Source: CALOBA01 sp942491465 | GTDB lineage: Bacteria; Pseudomonadota; Gammaproteobacteria; Chromatiales; Chromatiaceae | Direction of reading: 5' to 3' | NCBI GenBank assembly: GCA_942491465.1 | Contig: CALOBA010000036.1 | Span: 1-64,000, forward strand | Length of the DNA stretch: 64,000 nt | Shown here: positions 18,457 through 27,436 of the stretch, one piece after another | Position numbering within the stretch: the first letter of the stretch is position 1 | Layout of the letters: every line of letters begins with the position of its first letter | Position numbers and translations under genes: made by a program | The notes under the pieces: generated by a model | What the model was told of the DNA's origin: nothing | Databases searched by the model: none | The model's input: only the letters and a program-made list of their open reading frames with translations

Positions 18457-19211
18457 GCGTCATCGCGAGCTACAGCATCAAGGGCGGCGTCGGCAAGACC
18501 GCCACCGCCGTCAACCTGGGCTGGCTCAGCGCCGAGCAGGGTCTGCGGACGCTGATCTGGGACCTGGATCCGCAAGGCGCCGCGAGCTGGTACTTCCGCA
18601 TCAAGCCCAAGGTGAAGGGGGGCGGCAAGGCCCTGCTCAGCGGCAAGCGCGACCCGGACGACCAGATCAAGGGCACCGACTTCGATCGCCTGGACCTATT
18701 GCCGGCGGATTTCTCCTACCGCCACTTGGACCTGCTGCTCGACCGCGTCAAGGGGTCGCGCCGGCAGCTGCGGCGTCTGCTCGAGCCCCTCCAGGACGAC
18801 TACGACCTGATCCTGCTCGACTGCCCGCCGGGGATCACACTGGTCTCCGAGAACGTGTTCCGGGCCGCCGACGGGCTGCTGGTGCCGACCATCCCGACGC
18901 CGCTGTCGGTGCGCACCCTCGACCAGCTGCGCGCCTTCCTGGGTGGGCTGCAGCCGCATCAGGCCCCGCGGCTGCTGCCGTTCTTCAACCTGGTGGAGCG
19001 CGGCAAACGCCTGCACCGCGAGACCATGGAGACGCTGCCCGCGCTGTATCCGGACCTACTCACCGCCCGCATCCCGCAGGCCTCCGAGGTGGAGCGCATG
19101 GGGCTCAAGCGCATGCCGCTGCCCGCCTACGCCCCGGGCCATGCCGCGACCGCCGCCTACCGCGCGCTGTGGCAGGAGCTGCAAGCCCGGCTTGGCCACC
19201 ACCGCGACTGA
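18453..19211 (+). CDS. ParA/MinD-type partitioning ATPase
   Basis: The 252-residue protein has the deviant Walker A motif with signature lysine, YSIKGGVGKTATAVNLGWL, the Walker A-prime IWDLDPQGAAS and the Walker B region LILLDCPPGITLVSENVF. Such ATPases form gradients on the nucleoid or membrane and position plasmids, chromosomes, carboxysomes or other bodies. No parB or centromere-like repeats are nearby. The only coupled partner is the CHAD protein, so a polyphosphate-granule cargo is the most economical inference. The final basic region RIPQASEVERMGLKRMPLPAY is typical of ParA-like proteins. Confidence 0.88.
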   Translation: MSVIASYSIKGGVGKTATAVNLGWLSAEQGLRTLIWDLDPQGAASWYFRIKPKVKGGGKALLSGKRDPDDQIKGTDFDRLDLLPADFSYRHLDLLLDRVKGSRRQLRRLLEPLQDDYDLILLDCPPGITLVSENVFRAADGLLVPTIPTPLSVRTLDQLRAFLGGLQPHQAPRLLPFFNLVERGKRLHRETMETLPALYPDLLTARIPQASEVERMGLKRMPLPAYAPGHAATAAYRALWQELQARLGHHRD

Positions 19212-19346
19212 CGCCGGTTTTCGACCACTGCGCCTCGCCCCATCCATCCGCCAAACTGCGCTTGCCCAGTGCAACAATGCAGGTTAGACTGGTGGGTCTT
19301 TATCCGCGGTTTCTGCCAATCGCGCCTGCCCGAGGAAACAGGTCCC

Positions 19347-19583
19347 ATGTCGAAAGTTTGCCAGGTGACCGGTAAGCGCCCGCTGTCCGGTTGCAACGTG
19401 TCCCACGCCCATAACAAGACCAAGCGCCGGTTCCTGCCGAATCTGCACAATCACCGCTTCTGGGTCGAGAGCGAAAAGCGCTGGGTGCGCCTGCGCGTCT
19501 CCACCAAGGGTATGCGCATCATCGACAAGCTCGGCATCGACACGGTGCTGGGCGATATGCGCAAGCGCGGCGAGCGGATCTAA
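19347..19583 (+). CDS. rpmB: 50S ribosomal protein L28
   Basis: The 78-residue protein starts MSKVCQVTGKRPLSGCNVSH and contains KRRFLPNLHNHRFWVESEKR, both diagnostic of L28. The start at 19347 gives the standard length; an in-frame ATG at 19269 would add 26 unrelated residues. It is followed 42 bp later by rpmG, the usual order. Confidence 0.98.
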   Translation: MSKVCQVTGKRPLSGCNVSHAHNKTKRRFLPNLHNHRFWVESEKRWVRLRVSTKGMRIIDKLGIDTVLGDMRKRGERI

Positions 19584-19625
19584 GGCCGCCCCCTCAGACA
19601 TCATCCCAGCGGAGGAGCAGAACCC

Positions 19626-19793
19626 ATGGCCAAGGCAGCACGAGACAAGATCCGGTTGAATTCCAGCGCCGGCACCGGTCACTTCTATACGACGACGAAA
19701 AACAAGCGCAACCAGCCCGGAAAGATGGAGATCAAGAAGTACGATCCGGTGGTCCGCAAGCACGTCATGTACAAGGAAGGAAAGATCAAGTAG
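19626..19793 (+). CDS. rpmG: 50S ribosomal protein L33
   Basis: A 55-residue basic protein, the same length as E. coli L33. It reads MAKAARDKIRLNSSAGTGHF and then YTTTKNKRNQPGKMEIKKYD. It lacks the zinc-binding cysteine pairs, so it is the zinc-independent (C-minus) form. GGAGGA lies about ten bases upstream. It is the last gene of the rpmB-rpmG operon and is followed by a strong terminator. Confidence 0.98.
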   Translation: MAKAARDKIRLNSSAGTGHFYTTTKNKRNQPGKMEIKKYDPVVRKHVMYKEGKIK

Positions 19794-19841
19794 GACCGCG
19801 CCTGCGACCCAGCAGCCGGTCGGTACGCCCTGGCGTCCAAG

Positions 19842-19864
19842 AAACCCGCTTCGGCGGGTTTTTT
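19842..19864 (+). terminator. Intrinsic terminator of rpmB-rpmG
   Basis: AAACCCGC, loop TTCG, GCGGGTTT, followed by further T residues. The stable UUCG tetraloop and T-run make it a textbook rho-independent terminator on the plus strand. Confidence 0.95.
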
Positions 19865-19892
19865 GTTGCCCGGACCCGGCGACAGCCAAGCC

Positions 19893-20567
19893 TCAGAGCA
19901 GTCCGCGCTCGGCGAACGAGGTCCCGTCCCCCTCACCGACGATGAAGTGATCGAGCACCCGGACATCGACCAGACTCAAGGCATCGCGCAGCCGCTCGGT
20001 AATGCGCAAATCCGCCTGACTCGGCTCGGCCACGCCGGAGGGGTGGTTGTGCGCGAAGATGACCGCCGCCGCGTTCTGACGCATCGCCTCTTGGACCACC
20101 TCGCGCGGATGCACGCTCGCACCGTCGATGGTGCCGCGAAACAGCTGCTTGAAGCAGATCACGCGATGACGATTGTCCAGAAACAGGCAGGCGAAGACCT
20201 CGTACTTGAGGGCGTGCAGACGCGACTTCAGATAGCGCCGGGTCGCCTCCGGGCTGGTCAGGACATCGCGTCCGACGATCTCTTCGTGCAGATAGCGCTT
20301 GGTCATCTCGACCACGGCCTGCAACTGGGCGTACTTCGCCTGCCCCATCCCATTGGCCTTGCAGAAGTCGGACTGACTCGCCGAAAGCAGCCCCACCAGC
20401 CCGCCGAATTCGCTCAGCAGCTCGCGGGCAAGATCCACGGCGCTCTTGCCGGTCACGCCCGTACGCAGGAAGATGGCCAGCAGCTCGGCGTTGGTGAGGG
20501 CCTCCGGCCCGCGCTGCAGGAGCTTTTCGCGCGGGCGCTCTTCCTCGGGCCAATCGGTGATCGCCAT
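19893..20567 (-). CDS. radC: RadC-family JAB/MPN protein
   Basis: From the ATG at 20567, preceded by GGAG at eight bases, the protein has 224 residues, close to E. coli RadC at 222. An N-terminal helix-hairpin-helix region (about 40-80) precedes the JAB domain. The metal motif is complete: Glu in SVHPREVVQEA and His-x-His plus Ser/Asp in IFAHNHPSGVAEPSQAD. RadC is named as a DNA-repair protein, but its biochemical role is unsettled. It is convergent with rpmG. Confidence 0.94.
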   Translation of the reverse strand: MAITDWPEEERPREKLLQRGPEALTNAELLAIFLRTGVTGKSAVDLARELLSEFGGLVGLLSASQSDFCKANGMGQAKYAQLQAVVEMTKRYLHEEIVGRDVLTSPEATRRYLKSRLHALKYEVFACLFLDNRHRVICFKQLFRGTIDGASVHPREVVQEAMRQNAAAVIFAHNHPSGVAEPSQADLRITERLRDALSLVDVRVLDHFIVGEGDGTSFAERGLL

Positions 20568-20618
20568 GCAGGTTGCTCCATCGTCAGGCCCATCGACCGC
20601 CGACGGGCTTTGGTTGAA

Positions 20619-20746
20619 CCTAGAAAGCGCAGTTGACCGCTCTGAGGCAAACTCAAGTTGGAATGGAATGACCATTCCGCCTCCTTGTGCCTCGCCAGGA
20701 CCCACGCGGGACGCACCCTCGAGGCCGTTCAACTGCTCTTTCTAGG
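20619..20746. repeat. CTAGAAAG-type element with inverted partner
   Basis: A 40-bp element at 20619-20658 (CTAGAAAGCGCAGTTGACCG at its start) recurs almost unchanged, in opposite orientation, at 44551-44590. A 20-bp inverted copy of its end lies at 20727-20746, so 20619-20746 looks like a small element with terminal inverted repeats. It lies in the 380-bp stretch between the divergent radC and coaBC genes, which holds no other feature that I can see apart from their promoters. Confidence 0.85.
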
Positions 20747-20948
20747 TTGAAAGACTACGCCGGAACCGTCGCCAGTCCAACCCCGGCATGGTCTTGGAGC
20801 CTTTGGTTTACAATTGCGGCCCCGAGACGGTCGCCCGCACGTCACCGTCCCCTCGCTGTGTCGCGAGACACCGAACCCCGTATCCACGCCCAGCCGGACA
20901 GCAATCCATGTCGCCGCAACCGATCAGCATCCCGGAGTCCCCGCAGCC

Positions 20949-22175
20949 GTGAGCGCAGCCCCCCGCCGACGCATATTGCTCGGTGTCACCGGCGGTATCG
21001 CCGCCTACAAGACCCCGGACCTGGTCCGGCGCCTGCGCGAGCGCGGCGCCGAGGTGCGGGTGGTGATGACGGCCTCGGCAGGCGCCTTTATCGGCGAGGT
21101 GACCCTGCAGGCGGTATCCGGACATCCGGTGCGCCGCGCGCTGCTCGACGCCGACGCCGAGGCCGGCATGGGCCATATCGAGCTGGCACGCTGGGCCGAT
21201 CAGGTGCTGATCGCGCCGGCCACCGCCGATCGGATCGCGCGGCTCGCCGGCGGGCTCGCCGACGACCTGCTCGGTGCCCTGGTGCTGGCGACCGACGCCC
21301 CCGTCGCCATCGCCCCGGCGATGAACCACCGCATGTGGCAGCATCCGGCCACGCAGGAGAACCTGTCGTGCTTGACCCGGCGCGGCCTGTCCGTGCTCGG
21401 ACCCGGGCACGGCGCCCAAGCCTGTGGTGAGCAGGGCCCCGGGCGCATGCTGGAGCCCGACGAGCTGGCCGAGCGGCTGCTGCCAAGCACACGGACCGCC
21501 GCCGGAGCGCTGCACGGACGCCGAGTGCTGCTGACGGTGGGGCCGACGCGCGAGCCCCTCGACCCGGTCCGCTTCATCGGCAACCGCAGCTCCGGGCAGA
21601 TGGGCTTCGCGCTGGCGGACGCCATGGCGGCACTCGGCGCCACGGTGGAGGTGATCGCCGGACCGACGTCGCGCTCAGCCTCGCGGGACCTGGCCCTGAC
21701 CCGCGTGGAGACCGCGTTGCAGATGCATGCCGAGGTCATGGAGCGCATTGCCCACTGCGACATCTTCATCGCCGCCGCCGCCGTCGCCGACTACCGCCCG
21801 GCCCATCCGGCAGCGTCCAAACTCAAGAAGGAGAATGCGCGCATGACCCTGGAGCTGGTCCGCAATCCCGACATCATCCGCACAGTCGCGGCACTGCCGG
21901 AGCGTCCCTTCACGGTTGGCTTCGCCGCAGAGACGGACCGGCTCGAGATGCATGCCCGCAACAAGCTGGAAGACAAAGGACTCGACCTGATCGCCGCGAA
22001 TCTGGTCGGTGCCGAACGCGGCGGCTTTGAAGACGACGACAACGCCTTGCTGGTACTCTGGGCCGGGGGCGAGCGCAGCTTGCCGATGATGCCGAAGACC
22101 AGCTTGGCGGTCGCCCTTGCCACGTTGATTACCGAACGCTATGCCGCATCCCCTTCAGATCAAGATCCTCGATAA
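20949..22175 (+). CDS. coaBC: Bifunctional phosphopantothenoylcysteine decarboxylase/synthetase
   Basis: CoaBC makes 4-phosphopantetheine from 4-phosphopantothenate and cysteine in coenzyme A synthesis. The GTG at 20949 gives 408 residues, the usual size; an ATG at 20814 would add 45 unrelated residues. The N-terminal flavoprotein domain has ILLGVTGGIAAYKTPDLVRR, GHIELARWADQ and PAMNHRMW. The C-terminal synthetase has VRFIGNRSSGQMGFALADA and SKLKKENARM. It overlaps dut by 35 bases; the gene order coaBC-dut-algC-argB is the classic gammaproteobacterial one. Confidence 0.97.
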   Translation: MSAAPRRRILLGVTGGIAAYKTPDLVRRLRERGAEVRVVMTASAGAFIGEVTLQAVSGHPVRRALLDADAEAGMGHIELARWADQVLIAPATADRIARLAGGLADDLLGALVLATDAPVAIAPAMNHRMWQHPATQENLSCLTRRGLSVLGPGHGAQACGEQGPGRMLEPDELAERLLPSTRTAAGALHGRRVLLTVGPTREPLDPVRFIGNRSSGQMGFALADAMAALGATVEVIAGPTSRSASRDLALTRVETALQMHAEVMERIAHCDIFIAAAAVADYRPAHPAASKLKKENARMTLELVRNPDIIRTVAALPERPFTVGFAAETDRLEMHARNKLEDKGLDLIAANLVGAERGGFEDDDNALLVLWAGGERSLPMMPKTSLAVALATLITERYAASPSDQDPR

Positions 22176-22599
22176 CCGGCTCGGCCGTGACCTGCCTCTG
22201 CCGAGCTACGCGACGGAAGGCGCCGCCGGACTCGACCTGCGGGCGATGATCGATGCGCCGATGCAGCTGCATCCCGGCGCCACGCACCTGATCCCGACCG
22301 GCCTGGCCATCCATATTGCCGACCCCGGCCTGGCGGCGATGCTGCTGCCCCGCTCCGGCCTCGGACATCGGCACGGCATCGTCCTCGGCAACCTGGTCGG
22401 GTTGATCGACTCCGATTATCAAGGCCAGTTGCTGGTGTCGTGCTGGAACCGCGGTACAACGACCTTCGCGCTGGACGTCGGCGAGCGCATTGCCCAACTG
22501 GTCCTGGTACCGATCGTCCGCGCCCACTTGGAGATCGTCGACGAATTTCCCGAGACCCGACGCGGTACCGGCGGCTTCGGGCATAGTGGACGGATATGA
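22141..22599 (+). CDS. dut: dUTP pyrophosphatase
   Basis: Dut hydrolyses dUTP to dUMP, which keeps uracil out of DNA and feeds dTMP synthesis. The 152 residues equal the E. coli length. Trimeric dUTPase motifs are all present: GAAGLDLRAM, MLLPRSGLGHRHGIVLGN, GLIDSDYQGQL, ERIAQLVLVPI and RRGTGGFGHSG. The gene starts inside the 3' end of coaBC. Confidence 0.97.
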   Translation: MPHPLQIKILDNRLGRDLPLPSYATEGAAGLDLRAMIDAPMQLHPGATHLIPTGLAIHIADPGLAAMLLPRSGLGHRHGIVLGNLVGLIDSDYQGQLLVSCWNRGTTTFALDVGERIAQLVLVPIVRAHLEIVDEFPETRRGTGGFGHSGRI

Positions 22600-22680
22600 A
22601 ACGATGTGCCGTTCATCCCGGCAAGCTCCGACAAGGCCGGCCCGGCTCCGGTCTTTACGAACGCCCTTGGAGACCCGACA

Positions 22681-25311
22681 ATGACGCGATCCAGCCCCCA
22701 ACCCAACCGTCAGGCTGAGCCGGGCGGGAGCGGCCCGCTGACCGGCGTATCGGCAACGGGCAGCGTGCGCGCCTACTTCCTGATGGCGTTCACCGGCATT
22801 GCGGTGCTCGGTCTGCTCGCAATCGCGGCGGTGACCGCCGCCGGGATGCAGCGCGAGACGAAACTACTGAATGAGCACCTGCGCATCAGCTCCGAGACGA
22901 TGATCGCCGAACTCTCGGCACGCATCGAAACGGTTCGCGCACAGCTTGACAGCTGGCAGCATGCCCCTGCATTGCAGGAGGTCCTGAGCCGCGGCGATCC
23001 GGGCGCGTTGAGCGCCACGGAACAGACATTGACCCGATCCATGCCGGGGGTCCTCGGCGTTCGGCTACTGCCCCGAGCGCAGGTCCGGACGCTGGACGGC
23101 TCGCCGATCCCCGACCTCAGCTACGCCGGTGTCGATCTGGTGCAGCGCGTGCTGGAGGCCGGGGCGATACTCCCGATGGAGGCCCATCGCGTCAAGCAGC
23201 CCGACGAGCACCTGGCAATCGCCGGTCCCGTCAGCGACGCCGATGGACGCGCTATCGGCGTCATTCATATCATGCTGCCGCTGTCGATGCTACCTCACCG
23301 AAACACCGACGCATCGAACAACGCCGAGTACCGCTATCGCCAAGCCGGTACCGGCGACATGGTCACCATCGCCAGCTCGCTCACCGGCGCCGCCCCCACC
23401 CCCTCCCCGACCACCCGTCAGGCCGTCCCGATGACCACCGTCGAGGTGGCCACCTGGGCCAACACGGGCGGCATGCTGACCAGCGCGAGCATGGTCTGGG
23501 TGGGCATCAGCCTTGGCGTCCTGCTGATCGGCAGCGGGCTCTGGCTCTACCTGCTGCAGAAGCGCCTGACCCGAGATCTGAATATGGACATCAACAGCAT
23601 CGTCGGCCTGGTCGAAAGCGCCGCGCGTCACAACCCGTTGCGCGCCCCTGGCGGCCGGCTCGCCGAGGTCGCAACGGCGCAGCAGACCATCCTCCAGATC
23701 CTGCGCGAGCAGCAGTCGACCATGGCACGACCATCGGTTCCGTCACCCCCACCATCCCAAGAGGCATTCCCGGAGGACTTGCTCGATCCTGAGGAAAACG
23801 ACGAGCTGGCACCGCTGGAACTGGAGCTTGGCGACACCCGATCCGATGAGCATGCAGCGCCGGACGAACTCGCCTTGGAGGCGCCGGCACCCCAGTCCGC
23901 CGCCGACGCGCAATTCGCCGCTCCACCGGCGCCAAGCCTCGACCAGTCGATCTTCTCCTGCGGTCGCATACAGGGCAACGCCGGCGAGACGCTCACCGAG
24001 CAGGTCATGCAGCGCATCGGGCAAGCCGCGGGGAGCGAGGCCCTCGCCCTCGACAGCCGGCGCTTCATCATCGGCCGTGATCAGCAGGCAACCGGAGACG
24101 ACCTTTACAACGCCTTCATTGCGGGCTTGCGGGCAAGCGGTTGTGATGTGGTCGATCTGGACGTCGCGCCGGCACCCTTGGTCTACTTCACGCTGAACCG
24201 GGAGCCGGGGCTTTCGGGCGCCGTGCTGACCGCCGGCCACGAGACGACCAACGCCCTGGAGCTGAAGCTCATCATCGCCGGCGAGCCGGCCACCCCGGCG
24301 CAGGTCGAGGATCTATACCGACGCATTCAGGCCGGAGAACTGGTCCAGGGCGACGGCGATTACCGACAGGAGACGCTGGCCGACGACTACATCGCCGCCG
24401 TCGCCCGAGATCTGGCCATCGCGCGCCCCATGCGGGTCGTGATCGACTGCGGCAACGCGTCCGCCTCCTTGCTGGCCCCGACGCTGTTTCGCGCCCTCGG
24501 CTGCGAGGTCATCGAGCTGGACTGCGACCCGGATGCCTACAGCCCCGACCAAGTGCCGCCCAATCCGGCGGTGCCGAAGACGCTGTTCAGCCTCTGCGAC
24601 ACCGTTCGCAGCCAAGGCGCCGAGCTGGGCTTCGGCTTCGACGGCGATGTCAACCGCATCTCGGTCGTCGATTCTGGCGGCCAGCAGGTGCAGACCGACC
24701 GCCTGCTGATGCTGCTGGCCGCCGACATCGTCGTGCGCCAGCCCGGAAGCGATATCGTCTTCGATGTCGCCTGCAGCAAGCATCTGGCCGCAGAGGTCGT
24801 GCGCAACGGCGGGCGCCCGGTCATGTGGAAGGCGGATGCGAATCTGATCCGCGAAAAACAGCTCGAGACCGAGGCCCCGGTGGCCGGCGACTTCAACGGC
24901 CACATCATGTTCCTCGACCGTTGGAACAGCTACGATGATGCCCTGTATGCCGCCGCCAGGCTGCTGGAGGTCTTGGCACTGGATCCGCGAAGCACCCAAG
25001 AGGTCTTCGCCGATCAGCCCTTGAGCACGGGCACCGCACAGCTGCACGTGGCAGTGGATGCCGCCGAGGTCGACGGCATCCTGCAGACGGTGCTCGGGAT
25101 GGCCGACCGCTTGGGCGGTGTCGAAGTGGATACCACCGACGGGCTGCGTGCCCAGTTCGACCAAGGCTGGGGAATGGTGCGGGCGTCGCGCTGCCCCCCC
25201 GGCCTGGTGTTCCGCTTCGAGGCCGAAGACGACGAATCACTCGAAAGTATCCAGGACCTCTTCCGTCAGGTCATGGACTTCGCCGCACCGAACATCACCC
25301 TTCCGTTCTAA
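22681..25311 (+). CDS. AlgC-type phosphohexomutase homologue lacking catalytic serine
   Basis: From the ATG at 22681 (GGAG nine bases upstream) the protein has 876 residues, like the long form of Pseudomonas AlgC. Residues 1-320 are a membrane sensor-like part: helices at about 32-55 and 270-295 flank a periplasmic domain. A Pro/Ala/Glu-rich linker follows, and the phosphohexomutase domain covers about 425-876. Its active-site loops are all altered. The TGSHNP loop reads LTAGHETTNALE, with Gly519 where the phosphorylated serine should be. The metal loop DGDGDR reads FDGDVNR. The sugar loop GEMSGH reads GDFNGH. The phosphate loop reads RASRCPPGLV. The locus is that of algC, but this product is unlikely to catalyse the standard reaction. 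The frame is intact. Confidence 0.9.
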   Translation: MTRSSPQPNRQAEPGGSGPLTGVSATGSVRAYFLMAFTGIAVLGLLAIAAVTAAGMQRETKLLNEHLRISSETMIAELSARIETVRAQLDSWQHAPALQEVLSRGDPGALSATEQTLTRSMPGVLGVRLLPRAQVRTLDGSPIPDLSYAGVDLVQRVLEAGAILPMEAHRVKQPDEHLAIAGPVSDADGRAIGVIHIMLPLSMLPHRNTDASNNAEYRYRQAGTGDMVTIASSLTGAAPTPSPTTRQAVPMTTVEVATWANTGGMLTSASMVWVGISLGVLLIGSGLWLYLLQKRLTRDLNMDINSIVGLVESAARHNPLRAPGGRLAEVATAQQTILQILREQQSTMARPSVPSPPPSQEAFPEDLLDPEENDELAPLELELGDTRSDEHAAPDELALEAPAPQSAADAQFAAPPAPSLDQSIFSCGRIQGNAGETLTEQVMQRIGQAAGSEALALDSRRFIIGRDQQATGDDLYNAFIAGLRASGCDVVDLDVAPAPLVYFTLNREPGLSGAVLTAGHETTNALELKLIIAGEPATPAQVEDLYRRIQAGELVQGDGDYRQETLADDYIAAVARDLAIARPMRVVIDCGNASASLLAPTLFRALGCEVIELDCDPDAYSPDQVPPNPAVPKTLFSLCDTVRSQGAELGFGFDGDVNRISVVDSGGQQVQTDRLLMLLAADIVVRQPGSDIVFDVACSKHLAAEVVRNGGRPVMWKADANLIREKQLETEAPVAGDFNGHIMFLDRWNSYDDALYAAARLLEVLALDPRSTQEVFADQPLSTGTAQLHVAVDAAEVDGILQTVLGMADRLGGVEVDTTDGLRAQFDQGWGMVRASRCPPGLVFRFEAEDDESLESIQDLFRQVMDFAAPNITLPF

Positions 25312-25335
25312 TCCGCTCCGGAGCACAGCTACACC

Positions 25336-26247
25336 ATGGCACTCACCAGCGAACGTGCCCACGACATCGCTCGGGTCCTGATCGAGGCCCTGCCCTATAT
25401 CCGCCGCTTCTCGGGCAAGACCCTGGTCATCAAGTACGGCGGCAACGCCATGGTCGAGCCTCGACTGAAAGACAGCTTTGCGCGGGATATCGCACTGATG
25501 AAGCTGGTCGGCATCAACCCCGTCGTCGTACACGGCGGCGGACCGCAGATCGGCAGGCTGCTCGGACGTCTGGGCAAGGCGAGCGAGTTTGTCCAGGGCA
25601 TGCGGGTGACCGACAGCGAGACCATGGACGTGGTGGAGATGGTCCTCGGCGGCCTCGTCAACAAGGAGATCGTCAACCTGCTCAACCGTCACGGCGGCGC
25701 CGCCGTCGGCCTCACCGGCAAGGACGGCGACCTGATTCGGGCGCGCAAGCTCAAGCTCGCCGCCGATCCGGATGGAGGCCCGGCGGAAGGCCTGCCGACC
25801 GAGCTGATCGACCTCGGCCACGTGGGCGAGGTCGAGAGCATCGACGCCGCCGTTGTCGACATGCTGGTCGGCGGCGACTTCATCCCCGTCATCGCACCGA
25901 TCGGCGTGGGCGCCGACGGCTTTTCCTACAACATCAATGCCGATCTGGTTGCGGGCAAGATCGCCGAGGTCCTGCATGCGGAGAAACTGATGTTGCTCAC
26001 CAATACGCCGGGTCTGCTCAATGCCGACGGCGAGCTGATCCGGGACCTGGATGTGACCGAGATCGACACGCTGGTGCGCGACGGCGTCGTCGCCGGCGGC
26101 ATGCTGCCGAAGATCCGTTGTGCGGTGGAGGCGGTACAGATGGGGGTCAATACGGCCCACATCGTCGACGGTCGCGTCGAGCATGCGGTACTGCTGGAAC
26201 TGCTGACCGACGAAGGGATGGGCACCTTGCTCAGACGGCGACGCTGA
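25336..26247 (+). CDS. argB: Acetylglutamate kinase
   Basis: ArgB phosphorylates N-acetylglutamate in arginine synthesis. The 303 residues contain the kinase motifs KTLVIKYGGNAMVEP, VVVHGGGPQIGRLLGRLG and KIRCAVEAVQMGVNTAHIVD. The N-terminal extension (residues 1-30) is of the type found in arginine-sensitive hexameric enzymes, so feedback inhibition is likely. It follows the algC homologue by 24 bp, in the conserved order. Confidence 0.97.
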   Translation: MALTSERAHDIARVLIEALPYIRRFSGKTLVIKYGGNAMVEPRLKDSFARDIALMKLVGINPVVVHGGGPQIGRLLGRLGKASEFVQGMRVTDSETMDVVEMVLGGLVNKEIVNLLNRHGGAAVGLTGKDGDLIRARKLKLAADPDGGPAEGLPTELIDLGHVGEVESIDAAVVDMLVGGDFIPVIAPIGVGADGFSYNINADLVAGKIAEVLHAEKLMLLTNTPGLLNADGELIRDLDVTEIDTLVRDGVVAGGMLPKIRCAVEAVQMGVNTAHIVDGRVEHAVLLELLTDEGMGTLLRRRR

Positions 26248-26268
26248 AGGCGCGCCTGCACTCAGGGA

Positions 26269-27327
26269 TCAAGGATCGCTGCCGCCGCCGGCCCCCATGC
26301 CCAGTTCCTCCGGCCGATAGCGCTCGACCTCGGCACGAAAGCCGTTCAAGACCCGATCCCGCTCGTCGGTCTGGCAGGCATTGCTGCCGGCCAGATAGTT
26401 CTGGCACTGGGTGTCGAGAAAGATGGTCGCGCGCCGACCATCCGCATCCCAGATTCGCGACACGGTGAGCGCAATGTCTGCCTGCTTCTCCGGGGCAGCC
26501 GTCATCACGACGTCATCGCCGACGGTCTCGACCGCTACCGTGGCGTGGCGCTGCAAATAGTCGATCGCGCGCCGCCAGAGCTGTTCGCATTCATCCGAGC
26601 GCTCGCATTGGACGATGTTGTCCAAGGACATCTTCGCGGCCACCATCTCTTCTTCGCGCTGCGTTGCCCGCAGATTGCGCAGCTGCCGGAAGCGATTCAG
26701 GTCGCGATCGAAGTCCGCGCGCACCTCGCGCTTCTGCTGCTCTCGTTTCAGGATTGCCTCCAGCGTATCCTGGATGGAGCGCTCGGTCGTGGCGATACCC
26801 GCGATCAGCTTCTCATCCACGGCGCGACCGGCCTTCTCCATATCGGCGGCCTGGGCACGCAGGTTCTTGAGCCAGTTCTGCTGCCGCCGGACGTTGCCTT
26901 TGGCGATCTGGATCTGCACATCGATGGCGGCCAGCTTGCCGTCGCGGGCCATGATCAAGTCGTCCACCGACCGAAAGGTACGGATCAACACGTTGTCCGC
27001 CGCCCGCTGCTCTTCGATCAGCCGCGCCTGTTGCGCCCGCAGACGGGCAAGTTCGCGCTCGCGCTCGATCTCGTCGAGGGTCTTGGCCCTCGGCACCTCG
27101 CGCACGCGCAGGCCGTCGTCGGACATCTCCACATGGGCCTTCTCCACCTGACTCGGGGGTATCGAATCGGTGTAGTGGACATTGCCTTGGTCGTCGACCC
27201 AGCGGTACAGGCGCTGTGCCGCCGCGGGGGATGCCAGCAGGATGAGACAGAGCATCACCACAACAGCGCATTGCAGCGGCACGATCAGCGCGGGGGATGT
27301 GCAGCGTCTTGGTCTCATGGCATTCAT
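26269..27327 (-). CDS. Secreted DUF4124 coiled-coil protein
   Basis: The 352-residue product has an N-terminal signal (VVMLCLILLASPAAA). The DUF4124 motif follows at once: RLYRWVDDQGNVHYTDSIPP. The middle (about 85-245) is a long charged coiled coil (DEIERERELARLRAQQARLI). A C-terminal domain with paired cysteines (VQCERSDECEQLW and DTQCQNYLAGSNACQ) completes it. It is probably periplasmic with a structural or scaffold role. The gene is convergent with argB; its operon partner is unclear. Confidence 0.85.
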   Translation of the reverse strand: MNAMRPRRCTSPALIVPLQCAVVVMLCLILLASPAAAQRLYRWVDDQGNVHYTDSIPPSQVEKAHVEMSDDGLRVREVPRAKTLDEIERERELARLRAQQARLIEEQRAADNVLIRTFRSVDDLIMARDGKLAAIDVQIQIAKGNVRRQQNWLKNLRAQAADMEKAGRAVDEKLIAGIATTERSIQDTLEAILKREQQKREVRADFDRDLNRFRQLRNLRATQREEEMVAAKMSLDNIVQCERSDECEQLWRRAIDYLQRHATVAVETVGDDVVMTAAPEKQADIALTVSRIWDADGRRATIFLDTQCQNYLAGSNACQTDERDRVLNGFRAEVERYRPEELGMGAGGGSDP

Positions 27328-27436
27328 CTCGATCTCGTTTGCTCGTTGTGGTTGCTCGGATGCCTTGATTCTAGCTTATCGCATCGAGAGCCCGTTACCG
27401 GCGCGCGCCTTGAGCCGCGCGGCCATAGGCGCCGGA

